From assembly GCF_900109685.1 (NCBI RefSeq), contig NZ_FOBB01000001.1, positions 1,488,001-1,552,000 on the forward strand: 64,000 nucleotides of DNA. Reading direction: 5' to 3'. Origin of the DNA: Chitinophaga rupis. GTDB lineage: Bacteria > Bacteroidota > Bacteroidia > Chitinophagales > Chitinophagaceae. Shown here in pieces: positions 1 through 8,862 of the stretch. The number at the start of each line of letters is the position of its first letter. The stretch's first letter is position 1. Both the position numbers and the translations under genes were made by a program. The notes beneath the pieces are model-generated. The model was not told the origin of the DNA, made no database searches, and was given only the letters and a program-made list of their open reading frames with translations.

Positions 1-1
1 C

Positions 2-427
2 AAGGATTCGGAATCAGCCAAAGATCTTTACCAGGAAACCTTATTCCGCGCACTGGCTAACCGGGAAAAATACCTGGCCGGCACAAATATCCGGGCCTGG
101 CTGTATACCATTATGCGCAATATTTTTATTAACAATTACCGCCGTGGTAACCGGCAGTACCGCCTGCTGGATAATGCGATGGGCGATTTTCTTTTGCATC
201 AGCAGCAGCCCTCCATTGGCAATTATGCGGAAAATGGTTTGCGCGTAAAGGATGTGCATATGGCCATTTACAATCTCCCCGTTATTTTCAAACAACCCTT
301 TCTGCTGTATTTTGAGGGATATAAATATTATGAAATTGCAATGATCCTGAATGAGCCCCTGGGTACAGTGAAAAGCCGCATCCACTTTGCACGTAAAATG
401 CTGAAATCGCGCATTGCACGCTACTGA
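2..427 (+). CDS. ECF RNA polymerase sigma factor, C-terminal part (5' end cut by window)
   Basis: The open frame enters from the left edge, so the start codon is outside the window. The visible ~141 residues carry the end of sigma region 2 (DLYQETLFRALANREKY, then the NIRAWLYTIMRNIFINNYRR stretch typical of ECF factors) and region 4 with a helix-turn-helix (YYEIAMILNEPLGTVKSRI). It would direct RNA polymerase to a small regulon. No anti-sigma gene follows; the next gene is a helicase. Its partner and signal cannot be read from here. Family assignment is firm; regulon unknown. Confidence 0.9.
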   Translation, partial: KDSESAKDLYQETLFRALANREKYLAGTNIRAWLYTIMRNIFINNYRRGNRQYRLLDNAMGDFLLHQQQPSIGNYAENGLRVKDVHMAIYNLPVIFKQPFLLYFEGYKYYEIAMILNEPLGTVKSRIHFARKMLKSRIARY

Positions 428-505
428 AGCCGTTCCGCCTCCCACTATCCACTAACTACTAACAACTATCATTTGGCATAGGTAATTTGGTTATTTTTAC
501 ACCTG

Positions 506-2857
506 ATGAAGCCAAACTACTTAGACGAACTGAATGAACGGCAGCAAGAGGCCGTAATGCATATTAACGGGCCGCTGATGATAATAGCGGGCGCCGGCTC
601 CGGTAAAACCAAAGTGCTTACTACCCGTATTGCCCACCTGATGCGGCATGGGGTAGATGCCTTTAACATACTATCGCTCACCTTTACCAACAAGGCCGCC
701 CGTGAAATGAAAGAGCGTGTGGAAAAAATACTGGGCGGCAATGAAGCCCGTAACCTCTACATCGGTACCTTTCACTCCGTATTTGCCAGGTTATTACGCG
801 CAGAAGCGCACCGCCTGGGCTATCCCAATGACTTTACCATTTACGATACGGACGATGCCAAGAGCGTGCTCAAAACCATCATTAATGAGCAGAACCTGGA
901 CGACAAGCACTACAAGCCCAACTTTGTATACAACCGTATTTCCGCGGCCAAGAACAGCCTGATGGGCCCGGAGGAATACCAGCATGATAATTTTGTACAG
1001 CAGGAAGATATGCGGGCCAACCGCCCCATGATTGGCAAGATCTACGATATGTATGCCAAACGCTGTTTTAAGAACGGTGCTATGGACTTTGACGACCTGC
1101 TGTATAAAATGTACATTCTGCTGAAGCAGTTCCCGGAAACCCTGCACAAATACCAGCACAAGTTCAAATACATTATGATCGATGAGTACCAGGATACCAA
1201 CCCGGCGCAGTATGAGATCATTAAGCTGTTAGGATCTGTGCATGAAAATATTTGCGTGGTGGGGGATGATGCGCAGAGCATTTACTCTTTCCGCGGCGCC
1301 ACTATTGAGAACATCCTGCAGTTTGAAAAGGATTATGACGATGTGCATGTGGTAAAGCTGGAACAGAACTACCGCAGTACCAAATCCATCCTGAACGTAG
1401 CCAACGAAGTAATTGCGCATAACAAAGGCCAGATAGAAAAAGCCCTGTGGACCAACAACATGGAGGGCGAAAAAATTAAGCTGGTACGCACCATGACGGA
1501 TAATGAGGAAGGCAAGTATGTAGCAGATACTATCGCAGAACAAAAGCTGCGTAACCATTATGATAACCGCGATTTTGCCATCCTGTACCGCACTAACGCG
1601 CAAAGCCGCTCCTTTGAGGAAAGCCTGCGCCGCAAAGGCATCCCCTACCGCATTTACGGCGGCATTTCCTTTTACCAGCGGAAAGAAATAAAGGATTTCC
1701 TGGCTTACCTGCGTATAACGATTAATACCCGCGATGAAGAAAGCCTGAAACGTATTATCAATTACCCGGTAAGGGGCATTGGTAAAACCACTATAGAAAA
1801 AGCGGTGGTCATCAGCAATGAGCAGAACATTACTTTCTGGGAAGTGCTGGAACGCGGCCGTGAGTTTGGCTTTAAAGGCGGAACACTGGAAGCGGTAGAA
1901 GGTTTTGTAACTATGATCAAAAGTTTCCAGGCCATCCTGGAAAAGCATAATGCCTACGATGTAGCCGTACAGGTGGGCAAAAGCACCAACATTGTAAAAG
2001 AGCTGTTTAACGATAAAACTACGGAAGGCCTGGCCCGGTATGAGAACATACAGGAGCTGCTGAACTCCATCAAAGAGTTTACAGAAACGCCTACGGAAGA
2101 CGGGGAGCTGCTGGATAAAAGCCTGGGCTCTTACCTGCAGCAGATCACATTGCTCACGGATGCAGACCAGGGCAATGATGAGAACAGCGATGTGGTAAAG
2201 CTTATGACCATTCACGCTGCCAAGGGGCTGGAGTTCCCGGTAGTGTTTTCTGTAGGGCTGGAGGAGAACCTGTTCCCCAGCACCCTTTCCATTAATACCC
2301 GCGAGGAGCTGGAAGAGGAGCGCCGTTTGTTCTACGTAGTTATTACCCGCGCAAAAGCCCGACTGTGGCTTACCTACGCCAGCAGCCGTTACCGTTTTGG
2401 CAGTTTGGTGAATAATGAGCCCAGCCGCTTCCTGGAAGAAATGCCGGAGCAGTTTATAGACCGTAGCTATGCAGGCGGCAATGCCATACGTGGCTTTGGC
2501 GGTGGCGGCGGCGGTGGTTTGTGGAACAATGGCGGCAACAATATGTTTGACCGCATGCAAAAGAAAGCGCCTGCAGGTCCTGCCGCGGGTTCTTCCGCTT
2601 CATCATCCTCTGCACGCCCGGCGCCCAAGCCCGCCGCACCGGTTGGTAATCATGTACCTACACCTGGTTTTGCGCCCGATGATCCGGCTACAATGGAAGC
2701 CGGTATGGAGGTAGAGCACCAGAAGTTTGGCTTTGGAACCATTCTGAGTATGGAAGGCGCTCCCAATAACCGTATTGCCACGGTAGTATTTCCTAAAGGT
2801 GGCGGCGAAAAAAAGATCATGCTGAACTACGCACGGTTAATGATCGTGAAGAAATAG
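506..2857 (+). CDS. pcrA: ATP-dependent 3'-5' DNA helicase, UvrD/PcrA family
   Basis: A superfamily 1 helicase of 783 residues that unwinds DNA in nucleotide excision and mismatch repair and strips proteins from DNA. Motif I (GAGSGKT) is at residues 29-35 and the motif II variant DEYQD at 226-230. Later SF1 motifs are visible, including QNYRS and the C-terminal VVITRAKARLW. After about residue 650 comes a glycine/alanine/proline-rich linker (a run of seven glycines, then AAGSSASSSSARPAP). The C-terminus ends in a small Tudor-like domain (GMEVEHQKFGFGTI) as in PcrA/UvrD. The ATG lies 6 bases after a near-consensus -7 box (TATTTTTA, 492-499). UvrD and PcrA cannot be separated from sequence alone. 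Confidence 0.96.
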   Translation: MKPNYLDELNERQQEAVMHINGPLMIIAGAGSGKTKVLTTRIAHLMRHGVDAFNILSLTFTNKAAREMKERVEKILGGNEARNLYIGTFHSVFARLLRAEAHRLGYPNDFTIYDTDDAKSVLKTIINEQNLDDKHYKPNFVYNRISAAKNSLMGPEEYQHDNFVQQEDMRANRPMIGKIYDMYAKRCFKNGAMDFDDLLYKMYILLKQFPETLHKYQHKFKYIMIDEYQDTNPAQYEIIKLLGSVHENICVVGDDAQSIYSFRGATIENILQFEKDYDDVHVVKLEQNYRSTKSILNVANEVIAHNKGQIEKALWTNNMEGEKIKLVRTMTDNEEGKYVADTIAEQKLRNHYDNRDFAILYRTNAQSRSFEESLRRKGIPYRIYGGISFYQRKEIKDFLAYLRITINTRDEESLKRIINYPVRGIGKTTIEKAVVISNEQNITFWEVLERGREFGFKGGTLEAVEGFVTMIKSFQAILEKHNAYDVAVQVGKSTNIVKELFNDKTTEGLARYENIQELLNSIKEFTETPTEDGELLDKSLGSYLQQITLLTDADQGNDENSDVVKLMTIHAAKGLEFPVVFSVGLEENLFPSTLSINTREELEEERRLFYVVITRAKARLWLTYASSRYRFGSLVNNEPSRFLEEMPEQFIDRSYAGGNAIRGFGGGGGGGLWNNGGNNMFDRMQKKAPAGPAAGSSASSSSARPAPKPAAPVGNHVPTPGFAPDDPATMEAGMEVEHQKFGFGTILSMEGAPNNRIATVVFPKGGGEKKIMLNYARLMIVKK

Positions 2858-3085
2858 TTTGTTTGTTTTTTAGCGGTTAGCATTTAGCTGTGTTACATGG
2901 CTAAGGGCTAACCGCTAAAAGTTAATACCATAGGACTTTGCAATGGAGCGGCGAGGCTTCCAAAGCCAGCTGAGGGCTTCCAACTGACAGGCCTTAGTCC
3001 ATTGCTGAACGCAAACAATCATCCTGCTTAACAATGCAAAGCGGTACGCCGCAAAAGCTAATAGCTAACCACTAAAAGCTTAAGA
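2858..3085. other. Intergenic structured region between helicase and recX with alternative pairing arms
   Basis: This 228-base stretch has no gene. It holds a perfect 14-bp hairpin (2868-2881 with 2907-2920). A second possible 3' partner for the same left arm lies at 3064-3077 with one mismatch. Nested complementary words lie between them: GCAATGGA 2940-2947 with TCCATTGC 2998-3005, CTTTGCA 2936-2942 with TGCAAAG 3035-3041, and GCGGCG 2948-2953 with CGCCGC 3047-3052. It could be a 3' terminator element, a recX leader or a small RNA. Only the complementarity is seen directly. Confidence 0.55.
2868..2920. terminator. Hairpin after the UvrD/PcrA gene (possible bidirectional terminator)
   Basis: Perfect 14-bp stem TTTTAGCGGTTAGC / GCTAACCGCTAAAA with a 25-base loop, starting 11 bases after the helicase stop codon. 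It has T-rich sequence before it and A-rich sequence after it, as in a bidirectional terminator, but no clear T-tract after the stem on the plus strand. The same word family recurs at 42427-42463 and 46587-46630. Confidence 0.55.
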
Positions 3086-3547
3086 ATGAACAATGCTGCT
3101 TTACAAAAGCTCCGCCATTACTGCGCCTACCAGGAGCGCTGCCATAGCGAGGTACATAATAAATGCTGGGAGCTGGGCCTGCGGGGCGAAGAAATAGACC
3201 AGGCCATTGCGGAGCTGATCGCTGATAATTTCCTGAATGAGGAACGTTTTGCCAAAGCCTTTGCCGGCGGCAAGTTCCGCACCAAACAATGGGGCCGCCG
3301 TAAAATAACCATGGAGCTGCAGCAAAGGCAGGTATCGCCCTACTGCATTAAAAAGGGCCTGCAGGAAATAGATGCGGATGATTACCGGGATACGCTGGAA
3401 CGGCAGGCCGCCAAAAAATATGCCTCCCTGGAAGGGGAACATCCCCTGAAACAAAAGCTGAAAACCATTCAATACTTGGTACAAAAGGGCTTTGAGCCGG
3501 AGCTGGCCCAGGCCGCGCTTGAACAAATTGTAAATGACAAGCCATAA
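3086..3547 (+). CDS. recX: Regulatory protein RecX
   Basis: A 153-residue, all-helical RecX protein. RecX binds the RecA filament and inhibits strand exchange and coprotease activity. Recognisable features are LRGEEIDQAIAELIADNFLNEERFA, here recognised as the first three-helix repeat, followed by FRTKQWGRRKI and further helical repeats to the C-terminus. Length is normal for the family. No recA is adjacent. The ATG at 3086 is chosen because the first repeat follows directly. It is transcribed in the same direction as the upstream helicase, across a 228-base structured gap that may affect its expression. Confidence 0.93.
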   Translation: MNNAALQKLRHYCAYQERCHSEVHNKCWELGLRGEEIDQAIAELIADNFLNEERFAKAFAGGKFRTKQWGRRKITMELQQRQVSPYCIKKGLQEIDADDYRDTLERQAAKKYASLEGEHPLKQKLKTIQYLVQKGFEPELAQAALEQIVNDKP

Positions 3548-3576
3548 AATTTAAAAGTTTTTAAGCCCGTAGAGCG

Positions 3577-3584
3577 TACATTTG
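3577..3584 (+). promoter_or_regulatory. Candidate -7 box (TACATTTG) of the omega-amidase gene
   Basis: Matches the Bacteroidota -7 consensus TAnnTTTG and lies 36 bases upstream of the ATG at 3621. A short dyad TACGAA / TTCGTA (3590-3595, 3603-3608) lies in the leader. No clear -33 TTTG is seen. Confidence 0.5.
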
Positions 3585-3620
3585 TTAACTACGAATTGAC
3601 CGTTCGTAATCATAAGCATT

Positions 3621-4415
3621 ATGTCAGATCTGAAAGTAACACTTATACAGTCGCAGCTGCATTGGGAGAATATAGCGGAGAACCTGCGTATGTTCGATGA
3701 AAAGATCAATTCGATCCCTGAACGTACAGAAGTGATTGTGCTGCCGGAAATGTTCAGCACCGGTTTTAGCATGCAGTCAGCCAGGCTGGCGGAAACGATG
3801 GATGGCAGCGCCGTACAGTGGATGAAGAAAAAAGCGGCAGAAAAAAATGTGATCATCACCGGTAGCCTCATTATAAAAGATGGCGACCGCTATGTGAACC
3901 GCCTGATATGGATGCAGCCCAATGGCGTATATGGCATTTATGATAAACGCCACCTGTTTGGATATGCCGGCGAGCATGAGCATTACCTGCCCGGCGACAA
4001 ACGCCTGATAGCACAGGTAAAGGGCTGGAAAATAAACCTTTCTGTTTGTTATGATCTGCGCTTCCCAGTATGGGCGCGCAACGCCATTATTGCGGAAACC
4101 GGGGCCCCGGCCTACGATGTGCTGATCAATGTGGCTAATTGGCCGGAACGGCGCAATACCCCCTGGAAAACGCTGCTGCAGGCCCGCGCAATAGAAAACC
4201 AGGCTTTTGTAATTGGCGTGAACCGCGTGGGGAATGATGGCAACAACATTTACCACAGTGGCGATAGCAGCATTATAGATCCCATGGGCGAGATCATTTA
4301 CCAGAAAGCGCATGATGAAGATATATTCACCTACACGCTGGAACGCGCACGGCTGGAGGAGGTACGGAAAAACCTGCCTTTCCTGAAGGATGCGGACAGG
4401 TTCCAGGTATTGTAG
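3621..4415 (+). CDS. Carbon-nitrogen hydrolase, omega-amidase YafV/Nit2 type
   Basis: A 264-residue nitrilase-superfamily enzyme. The catalytic triad is visible as Glu43 (LPEMFSTGFS), Lys109 (YDKRHLFGYAGEHEHY) and Cys143 (SVCYDLRFPVWAR). The 'MFSTGFSM' and 'HLFGYAGEHEHY' signatures fit omega-amidases that hydrolyse alpha-ketoglutaramate or alpha-ketosuccinamate formed by glutamine or asparagine transaminases (metabolite repair). The substrate is inferred from the family. Length is normal. It has its own -7 box upstream and is followed 53 bases later by a VOC protein in the same direction. Confidence 0.92.
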   Translation: MSDLKVTLIQSQLHWENIAENLRMFDEKINSIPERTEVIVLPEMFSTGFSMQSARLAETMDGSAVQWMKKKAAEKNVIITGSLIIKDGDRYVNRLIWMQPNGVYGIYDKRHLFGYAGEHEHYLPGDKRLIAQVKGWKINLSVCYDLRFPVWARNAIIAETGAPAYDVLINVANWPERRNTPWKTLLQARAIENQAFVIGVNRVGNDGNNIYHSGDSSIIDPMGEIIYQKAHDEDIFTYTLERARLEEVRKNLPFLKDADRFQVL

Positions 4416-4468
4416 TCATACGGAGCTCGGGGCCTTTCCCGGGTTTACAAACTTCCTAATTATATTCC

Positions 4469-4858
4469 ATGTCTTTGCTTTCCGGTATTCATCACATTGC
4501 CATTATCTGTTCTGACTACGAACGCAGTAAAACCTTTTACACACAGGTATTGGGTATGCAGATAGTGCGGGAAGTATACCGGGAGGAACGCCGGTCCTGG
4601 AAGCTGGACCTGGCTTTGGGTACACAATATGTAATAGAGCTGTTCTCTTTCCCCGAGCCGCCACCCCGGCCCAGCAGGCCGGAAGCGCAGGGATTGCGGC
4701 ACCTGGCCTTTACGGTGCAGGATGTGGATACGGCCGTAGCGCAGCTACAGGCAAGTGGCGTAACACCGGAACCCATACGTGTGGACCCTTACACGGGTAA
4801 GCGCTTCACTTTTTTTACCGACCCTGACGGACTACCCTTAGAGCTATACGAAATTTAA
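4469..4858 (+). CDS. VOC family protein (glyoxalase-like, GloA2/YwbC type)
   Basis: A 129-residue single-module vicinal-oxygen-chelate protein. It starts with the classic strand (HHIAIICSDYERSKTFY), has a second half beginning RHLAFTVQDVDTAV, and ends FFTDPDGLPLELYEI. The histidine and glutamate positions expected for a divalent metal site are present. These proteins are often annotated as SMU1112c/YaeR-like lactoylglutathione lyases, but real substrates are mostly unknown. It ends 10 bases before nagA, so co-transcription with nagA is plausible. Confidence 0.9.
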   Translation: MSLLSGIHHIAIICSDYERSKTFYTQVLGMQIVREVYREERRSWKLDLALGTQYVIELFSFPEPPPRPSRPEAQGLRHLAFTVQDVDTAVAQLQASGVTPEPIRVDPYTGKRFTFFTDPDGLPLELYEI

Positions 4859-4863
4859 CTTTG
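4856..4863 (+). promoter_or_regulatory. Candidate -7 box (TAACTTTG) immediately upstream of nagA
   Basis: Matches TAnnTTTG and overlaps the stop codon of the VOC gene. It ends 5 bases before the nagA ATG (4869). If active, transcription would begin at about the ATG, giving a leaderless mRNA. Confidence 0.4.
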
Positions 4864-4868
4864 CCAGC

Positions 4869-5972
4869 ATGTCAGTTACTTACACCAATGCACGCATTTT
4901 CACCGGCGACCGTTTCCTGGACAACCACGCAGTATTGACCGATAATGGGCGTATTGTGGGCCTGCTGCCCGCTACGGAAGTGCCTTCCGGCACTCAGGAG
5001 ATAGACCTGGGCGGAGCTACCCTGGCGCCGGCGTTAATAGACCTGCAGATCTATGGAGGGAACGGCCACCTGTTTCCTTTTAGTACGGATGCAGCATCGC
5101 TGAAAGGTACCTATGAATATTGTGTGAGCGGCGGCGCTGCTTATTTTATGCCTACCATACCTACCACCTCCCGGGAGGTAATGTTACGCTCTATGCAGGC
5201 GGTGAAAGACTACTGGCAACAGGGCGGCAAAGGTGTGCTGGGCCTGCACCTGGAAGGGCCTTTTATGAACCCGGCAAAAAAGGGCGCGCACCTGGAACAA
5301 TATATTACTTCCCCAACACAAGAGGATATAAACTGGTTACTGGAACACGGCCGGGACGTTATTAAAATGATGACCTTAGCGCCGGAGCGCTGTGATCCGC
5401 AGCTGGTAAAACAGCTACAGGATGCCGGCATACTGGTATCTGCCGGGCATAGTAATGCTACCTATGAGCAGGCCTATGCTGCTTTTGAACGGGGTATTCC
5501 AACTGCCACACACCTGTTCAACGCCATGTCGGCCCTGCAAAGCCGGGCGCCGGGCATGGTAGGCGCTATTTATGATCATGATCGTATATGCGCCAGCGTA
5601 GTAGCAGACGGGATCCATGTTGATTTCTCTGCTATCCGCATCAGTAAAAAGATCATGGGGCAGCGGTTGTTCCTGATCACAGATGCAGTGGCGGAAGCCC
5701 GCAGCGGCGACTACATTTACATTTTTGATAAAGACCGTTATGTGAATGCCCAGGGTACCCTGTCCGGTTCCTGCCTGACCATGATGCAGGCGGTAAAGAA
5801 CTGTGTGGAAAAGGTAGGCATTCCCCTGGACGAGGCATTGCGCATGGCCTCTGCTTACCCTGCCGCCCTGGCCGGGATGGAAAATGAGCTGGGCCGCATC
5901 AGCGCCGGTTACCGGGCTGCCATGGTGGCTTTTAACGAACAGCTGCAGGTGGTGCAGACCATTACGGAATGA
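4869..5972 (+). CDS. nagA: N-acetylglucosamine-6-phosphate deacetylase
   Basis: A 367-residue amidohydrolase-fold enzyme that converts GlcNAc-6-P to GlcN-6-P and acetate in amino-sugar and cell-wall recycling. Metal and catalytic residues are visible: Glu129 (LHLEGPF), His194 (SAGHSNA), His215 (THLFNAM), His250 (ADGIH) and the catalytic Asp272 (LITDAVAE). The early HxH-type site is replaced by DLQIYGGNGH, as in many NagA proteins that use one metal. Length is typical. No nagB or transporter is adjacent, so it probably serves a pathway encoded elsewhere. Confidence 0.95.
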   Translation: MSVTYTNARIFTGDRFLDNHAVLTDNGRIVGLLPATEVPSGTQEIDLGGATLAPALIDLQIYGGNGHLFPFSTDAASLKGTYEYCVSGGAAYFMPTIPTTSREVMLRSMQAVKDYWQQGGKGVLGLHLEGPFMNPAKKGAHLEQYITSPTQEDINWLLEHGRDVIKMMTLAPERCDPQLVKQLQDAGILVSAGHSNATYEQAYAAFERGIPTATHLFNAMSALQSRAPGMVGAIYDHDRICASVVADGIHVDFSAIRISKKIMGQRLFLITDAVAEARSGDYIYIFDKDRYVNAQGTLSGSCLTMMQAVKNCVEKVGIPLDEALRMASAYPAALAGMENELGRISAGYRAAMVAFNEQLQVVQTITE

Positions 5973-6042
5973 GGAAAGATGGTATGCTGCTCCGTTTTAG
6001 TATCTTCGCGCTTAACAATTTCTTAATCTGTTCAAGGAAGAT

Positions 6043-7737
6043 ATGTCGGCACTAACGCGTTTTTTCACCAAAGATCATTACAGGAATAGTTTTTTACTGG
6101 GCTGGCTGGTGCTGGCATTGGTGCAGGCAGGCGTAACGGAGCTAATGGATGATGAGGCCTATTACTGGGTATACTCCCGCCACCTGGACTGGGGTTATTT
6201 CGATCATCCGCCCATGATAGCCCTGCTCATAAAAATGGGTTATGCCCTGTTTCACAATGAGTTTGGCGTGCGCCTGCTAATGGTAGTGCTGAATGTTTGT
6301 ACCCTTTGGATCACCTGGCGCCTGATACCCCAAAAGCATAACCGCCTTTTTTACATGGTGCTGTGCGCTATGGGCGCTATGCAAATAGGGGGCATGCTGG
6401 CCGTGCCGGATGTACCGCTGATCTTCTTTGCCGCTTTATACTTCTGGATCTACCGCTTGTTCATAGAACAGCAAAGCTGGCGTAATACGCTGCTGCTGGG
6501 CATTAGCATGGCCCTGCTGTTTTACAGTAAATACCATGGCATACTGCTGGTGTTCTTTACCGTAGTATCTAACCCTAACCTGCTGCGGGTATTTAAGTTC
6601 TATGTAGCAGTGATCATTACCACGGTCTTATTCCTGCCGCATATTTACTGGCAGGTGGCGCATGGTTTCCCTACTCTGCAATATCACCTGGTAGAGCGTA
6701 ATGCACCCAGCTATGATATTAGCTATACCCTCGAATATTTGTTAGGGCAGCTGTTATTGTTTGGTCCACTTGCAGGCTGGCTGCTGTTGTATTACGCCTT
6801 TATCTGTCCCATACAAAGCAGCTTTGAACGTACGCTAAAAGTAACCCTGATCGGGGTGCTGGCTTTTTTCCTGCTCAGCACCTATAAAGGCCGCGTAGAG
6901 GCCAACTGGACGGTGATGGTATTTGTACCGGCGGTGATACTGGCCCACCAGGCTATTATCCGCCGCAGGGGGTCCTGGAAGCTGCTGCGGTACCTGGCCT
7001 ATGCAACCCTGGTTATTGTATTGGTGGTGCGTGTGTATATGGCCTGGGACTTTTTACCGGGTGTGGAGATACGGCCGGAAATTCATCATAACAGGGAGTG
7101 GGCGGCTGCCCTGCAAGCCAAGGCAGGTGATAAGCCGGTGGTGTTCATGAACAGCTACCAGCTGCCTTCCAAATACATGTTCTATGCGCCGGGTACCTTA
7201 TCCTATAGCCTGAACAGCCGTTATGCACGGCGCAGCCAGTATAATTTCTGGGATACGGAAACACAGCTGTGGGGTAAACCTGTAATGCTGGCTTTTCAGC
7301 CTGGACCGGAGCTGCCTATTACAGATAGCATAAAAACGGTAAAAGGCACCTGGGACTATTACAATATACCGCGATACTATTCTTACTCCCTGAGCCGCCT
7401 GATACCAGCCATGAAAAAGGTGCAGGCCCGGCCCGGTGAGCATATGACCTTTATACTGAAAGTACGCAACGGTTACGGGCGTCCCATTCCGCAGGATACA
7501 GCCTATAAAGCCCTGCTGGGATATGCATTTGTGCATAACAGGGACGGGCTGCCGGCGGTGAAAAGCTCCATAGATCTGTTCAAAGCTATTGAACGCCGTA
7601 TTATCCGTATGGAGGTGATCATGCCGGAGCAGCCAGGCACTTACCAGCTGAAGTTCTGCGTATTTGCCGGCATATTGCCGCCCACACATAATAGCGAGGC
7701 AGTGCAGGTAATCGTGAGTGATAAGATCAACAAATAA
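6043..7737 (+). CDS. Integral membrane glycosyltransferase, GT39/ArnT-like
   Basis: 564 residues with roughly ten hydrophobic segments in the first two thirds and a soluble beta-rich C-terminal domain from about residue 430. The N-terminal loop carries the acidic signature of the PMT/ArnT superfamily (MDDEAYYWVY) followed by DWGYFDHPPM. Such enzymes move a sugar from a polyprenyl-phosphate donor to a lipid or protein on the periplasmic side. The acceptor cannot be told. It is convergent with thiL and shares the bidirectional hairpin at 7742-7767. Confidence 0.88.
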   Translation: MSALTRFFTKDHYRNSFLLGWLVLALVQAGVTELMDDEAYYWVYSRHLDWGYFDHPPMIALLIKMGYALFHNEFGVRLLMVVLNVCTLWITWRLIPQKHNRLFYMVLCAMGAMQIGGMLAVPDVPLIFFAALYFWIYRLFIEQQSWRNTLLLGISMALLFYSKYHGILLVFFTVVSNPNLLRVFKFYVAVIITTVLFLPHIYWQVAHGFPTLQYHLVERNAPSYDISYTLEYLLGQLLLFGPLAGWLLLYYAFICPIQSSFERTLKVTLIGVLAFFLLSTYKGRVEANWTVMVFVPAVILAHQAIIRRRGSWKLLRYLAYATLVIVLVVRVYMAWDFLPGVEIRPEIHHNREWAAALQAKAGDKPVVFMNSYQLPSKYMFYAPGTLSYSLNSRYARRSQYNFWDTETQLWGKPVMLAFQPGPELPITDSIKTVKGTWDYYNIPRYYSYSLSRLIPAMKKVQARPGEHMTFILKVRNGYGRPIPQDTAYKALLGYAFVHNRDGLPAVKSSIDLFKAIERRIIRMEVIMPEQPGTYQLKFCVFAGILPPTHNSEAVQVIVSDKINK

Positions 7738-7741
7738 AAAA

Positions 7742-7767
7742 GCCGCAGCTGTTTTTGTAGCTGCGGC
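7742..7767. terminator. Intrinsic terminator between convergent GT39 gene and thiL
   Basis: Stem GCCGCAGCT (7742-7750) with AGCTGCGGC (7759-7767) and an 8-base loop. A run of six A upstream gives a U-tract on the minus strand, so it serves thiL best. On the plus strand it stands just behind the glycosyltransferase stop. Confidence 0.8.
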
Positions 7768-7791
7768 CAATGTATTTATACCATTTTGTAA

Positions 7792-8826
7792 TTATTGCTC
7801 AAACGCGTTCCAGCCCTGGGCTACCAGCTTAAACTTATTACCGCCTTTGGTAATAATATGCGCGCCTTCACTAATATCTGTCATGTAGCCGATAACGCTG
7901 ATCTGTTCTGACAGCACCAGCTTATCATAGTCCTCCTGTTTAATGGTGAACAGCAGCTCATAGTCTTCCCCGCCGCTTAGTGCGCAGGCCGTAGGGTCTA
8001 AGCCAAATTTGAGGGCCTGTTGTTTGGTTTGATCTTCAATGGGGATCTTTTCTTCATACAGCACACAGCCCAGGTTACTTTGCTTGCAAATGTGCAGCGT
8101 CTCTGAGCTAAGGCCATCACTGATATCCATCATGGCAGTGGGTTTTACGCCCTGCTCTTCCAGGTATTCCACAATATCCTTACGGGCTTCCGGTTTCAGC
8201 TGCCGGCCTATAATGTAGGTCTGGTTTTCCAGGTCAGGCTGCAGCTGCGGATTTTCCTGGTAGATCCTTTTTTCCCGTTCCAGCAGGGTTAAGCCCAGGT
8301 AAGCAGCGCCCAGGTCGCCGGAAACGCAGAGCAGATCGCCCTTTTGGGCGGTAGAGCGTTTTACGAACTGGTCGGGCGTTACTTCACCCAGCGCAGTTAC
8401 GCTGATCACAAAACCTTTCTGGGAGGAGGAGGTATCCCCACCAATGAGGTCTACGCCATATTTTTCACAGGCAGCATATACGCCGTCATAGAACTCATTT
8501 AAGGCCTCTACTGAAAAGCGGTTGCTGAATGCAATGCTCACTGTAATATGGGTAGGGGTGGCATTCATAGCATAAATGTCTGACAGGTTCACCACTACGG
8601 ATTTGTAGCCCAGGTGTTTCAGGGGGGTATAAGCCAGGTCAAAGTGAATGCCTTCTACCAGCATATCGGTGCTGATAACGGTTTGTTTGCCAAAGTGATC
8701 GATCACGGCGGCATCATCGCCCACACCTAATACGGTGCTGGCCTGTTGGATCTCAATGTTACGGGTTAAAAATTCTATCAGGCCAAACTCCCCCAGGGAG
8801 CTGATCTCTGTGCGTTCTTCACTCAT
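7792..8826 (-). CDS. thiL: Thiamine-monophosphate kinase
   Basis: A 344-residue ThiL that phosphorylates thiamine phosphate to thiamine diphosphate. N-terminal AIRS-like signatures are visible: EFGLIEFLT, VGDDAAVI near residue 40, STDMLVEGIHFDL and NLSDIYAM. The C-terminal half has MMDISDGLSSE and LSGGEDYELLFTI. Length is normal. No other thiamine genes are nearby. Its start lies 4 bases from the repeat (8830-8862) that ends the upstream four-helix-bundle gene. Confidence 0.95.
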   Translation of the reverse strand: MSEERTEISSLGEFGLIEFLTRNIEIQQASTVLGVGDDAAVIDHFGKQTVISTDMLVEGIHFDLAYTPLKHLGYKSVVVNLSDIYAMNATPTHITVSIAFSNRFSVEALNEFYDGVYAACEKYGVDLIGGDTSSSQKGFVISVTALGEVTPDQFVKRSTAQKGDLLCVSGDLGAAYLGLTLLEREKRIYQENPQLQPDLENQTYIIGRQLKPEARKDIVEYLEEQGVKPTAMMDISDGLSSETLHICKQSNLGCVLYEEKIPIEDQTKQQALKFGLDPTACALSGGEDYELLFTIKQEDYDKLVLSEQISVIGYMTDISEGAHIITKGGNKFKLVAQGWNAFEQ

Positions 8827-8829
8827 TCT

Positions 8830-8862
8830 GATTTACGATTTTAGATTTACGATTTTAGATTT
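8830..8862. repeat. Left arm of inverted repeat bounding the four-helix-bundle gene
   Basis: Two tandem overlapping copies of a 19-base word, GATTTACGATTTTAGATTT, at 8830-8848 and 8844-8862. Its exact reverse complement is at 9259-9277. The last codons and stop of the four-helix-bundle gene are formed by this repeat. Confidence 0.85.

Noticed and set aside
1229..2560. 443-residue minus-strand reading frame inside the helicase gene
   Set aside because: It is the antisense shadow of uvrD/pcrA with no protein family features; the plus-strand helicase motifs are complete.
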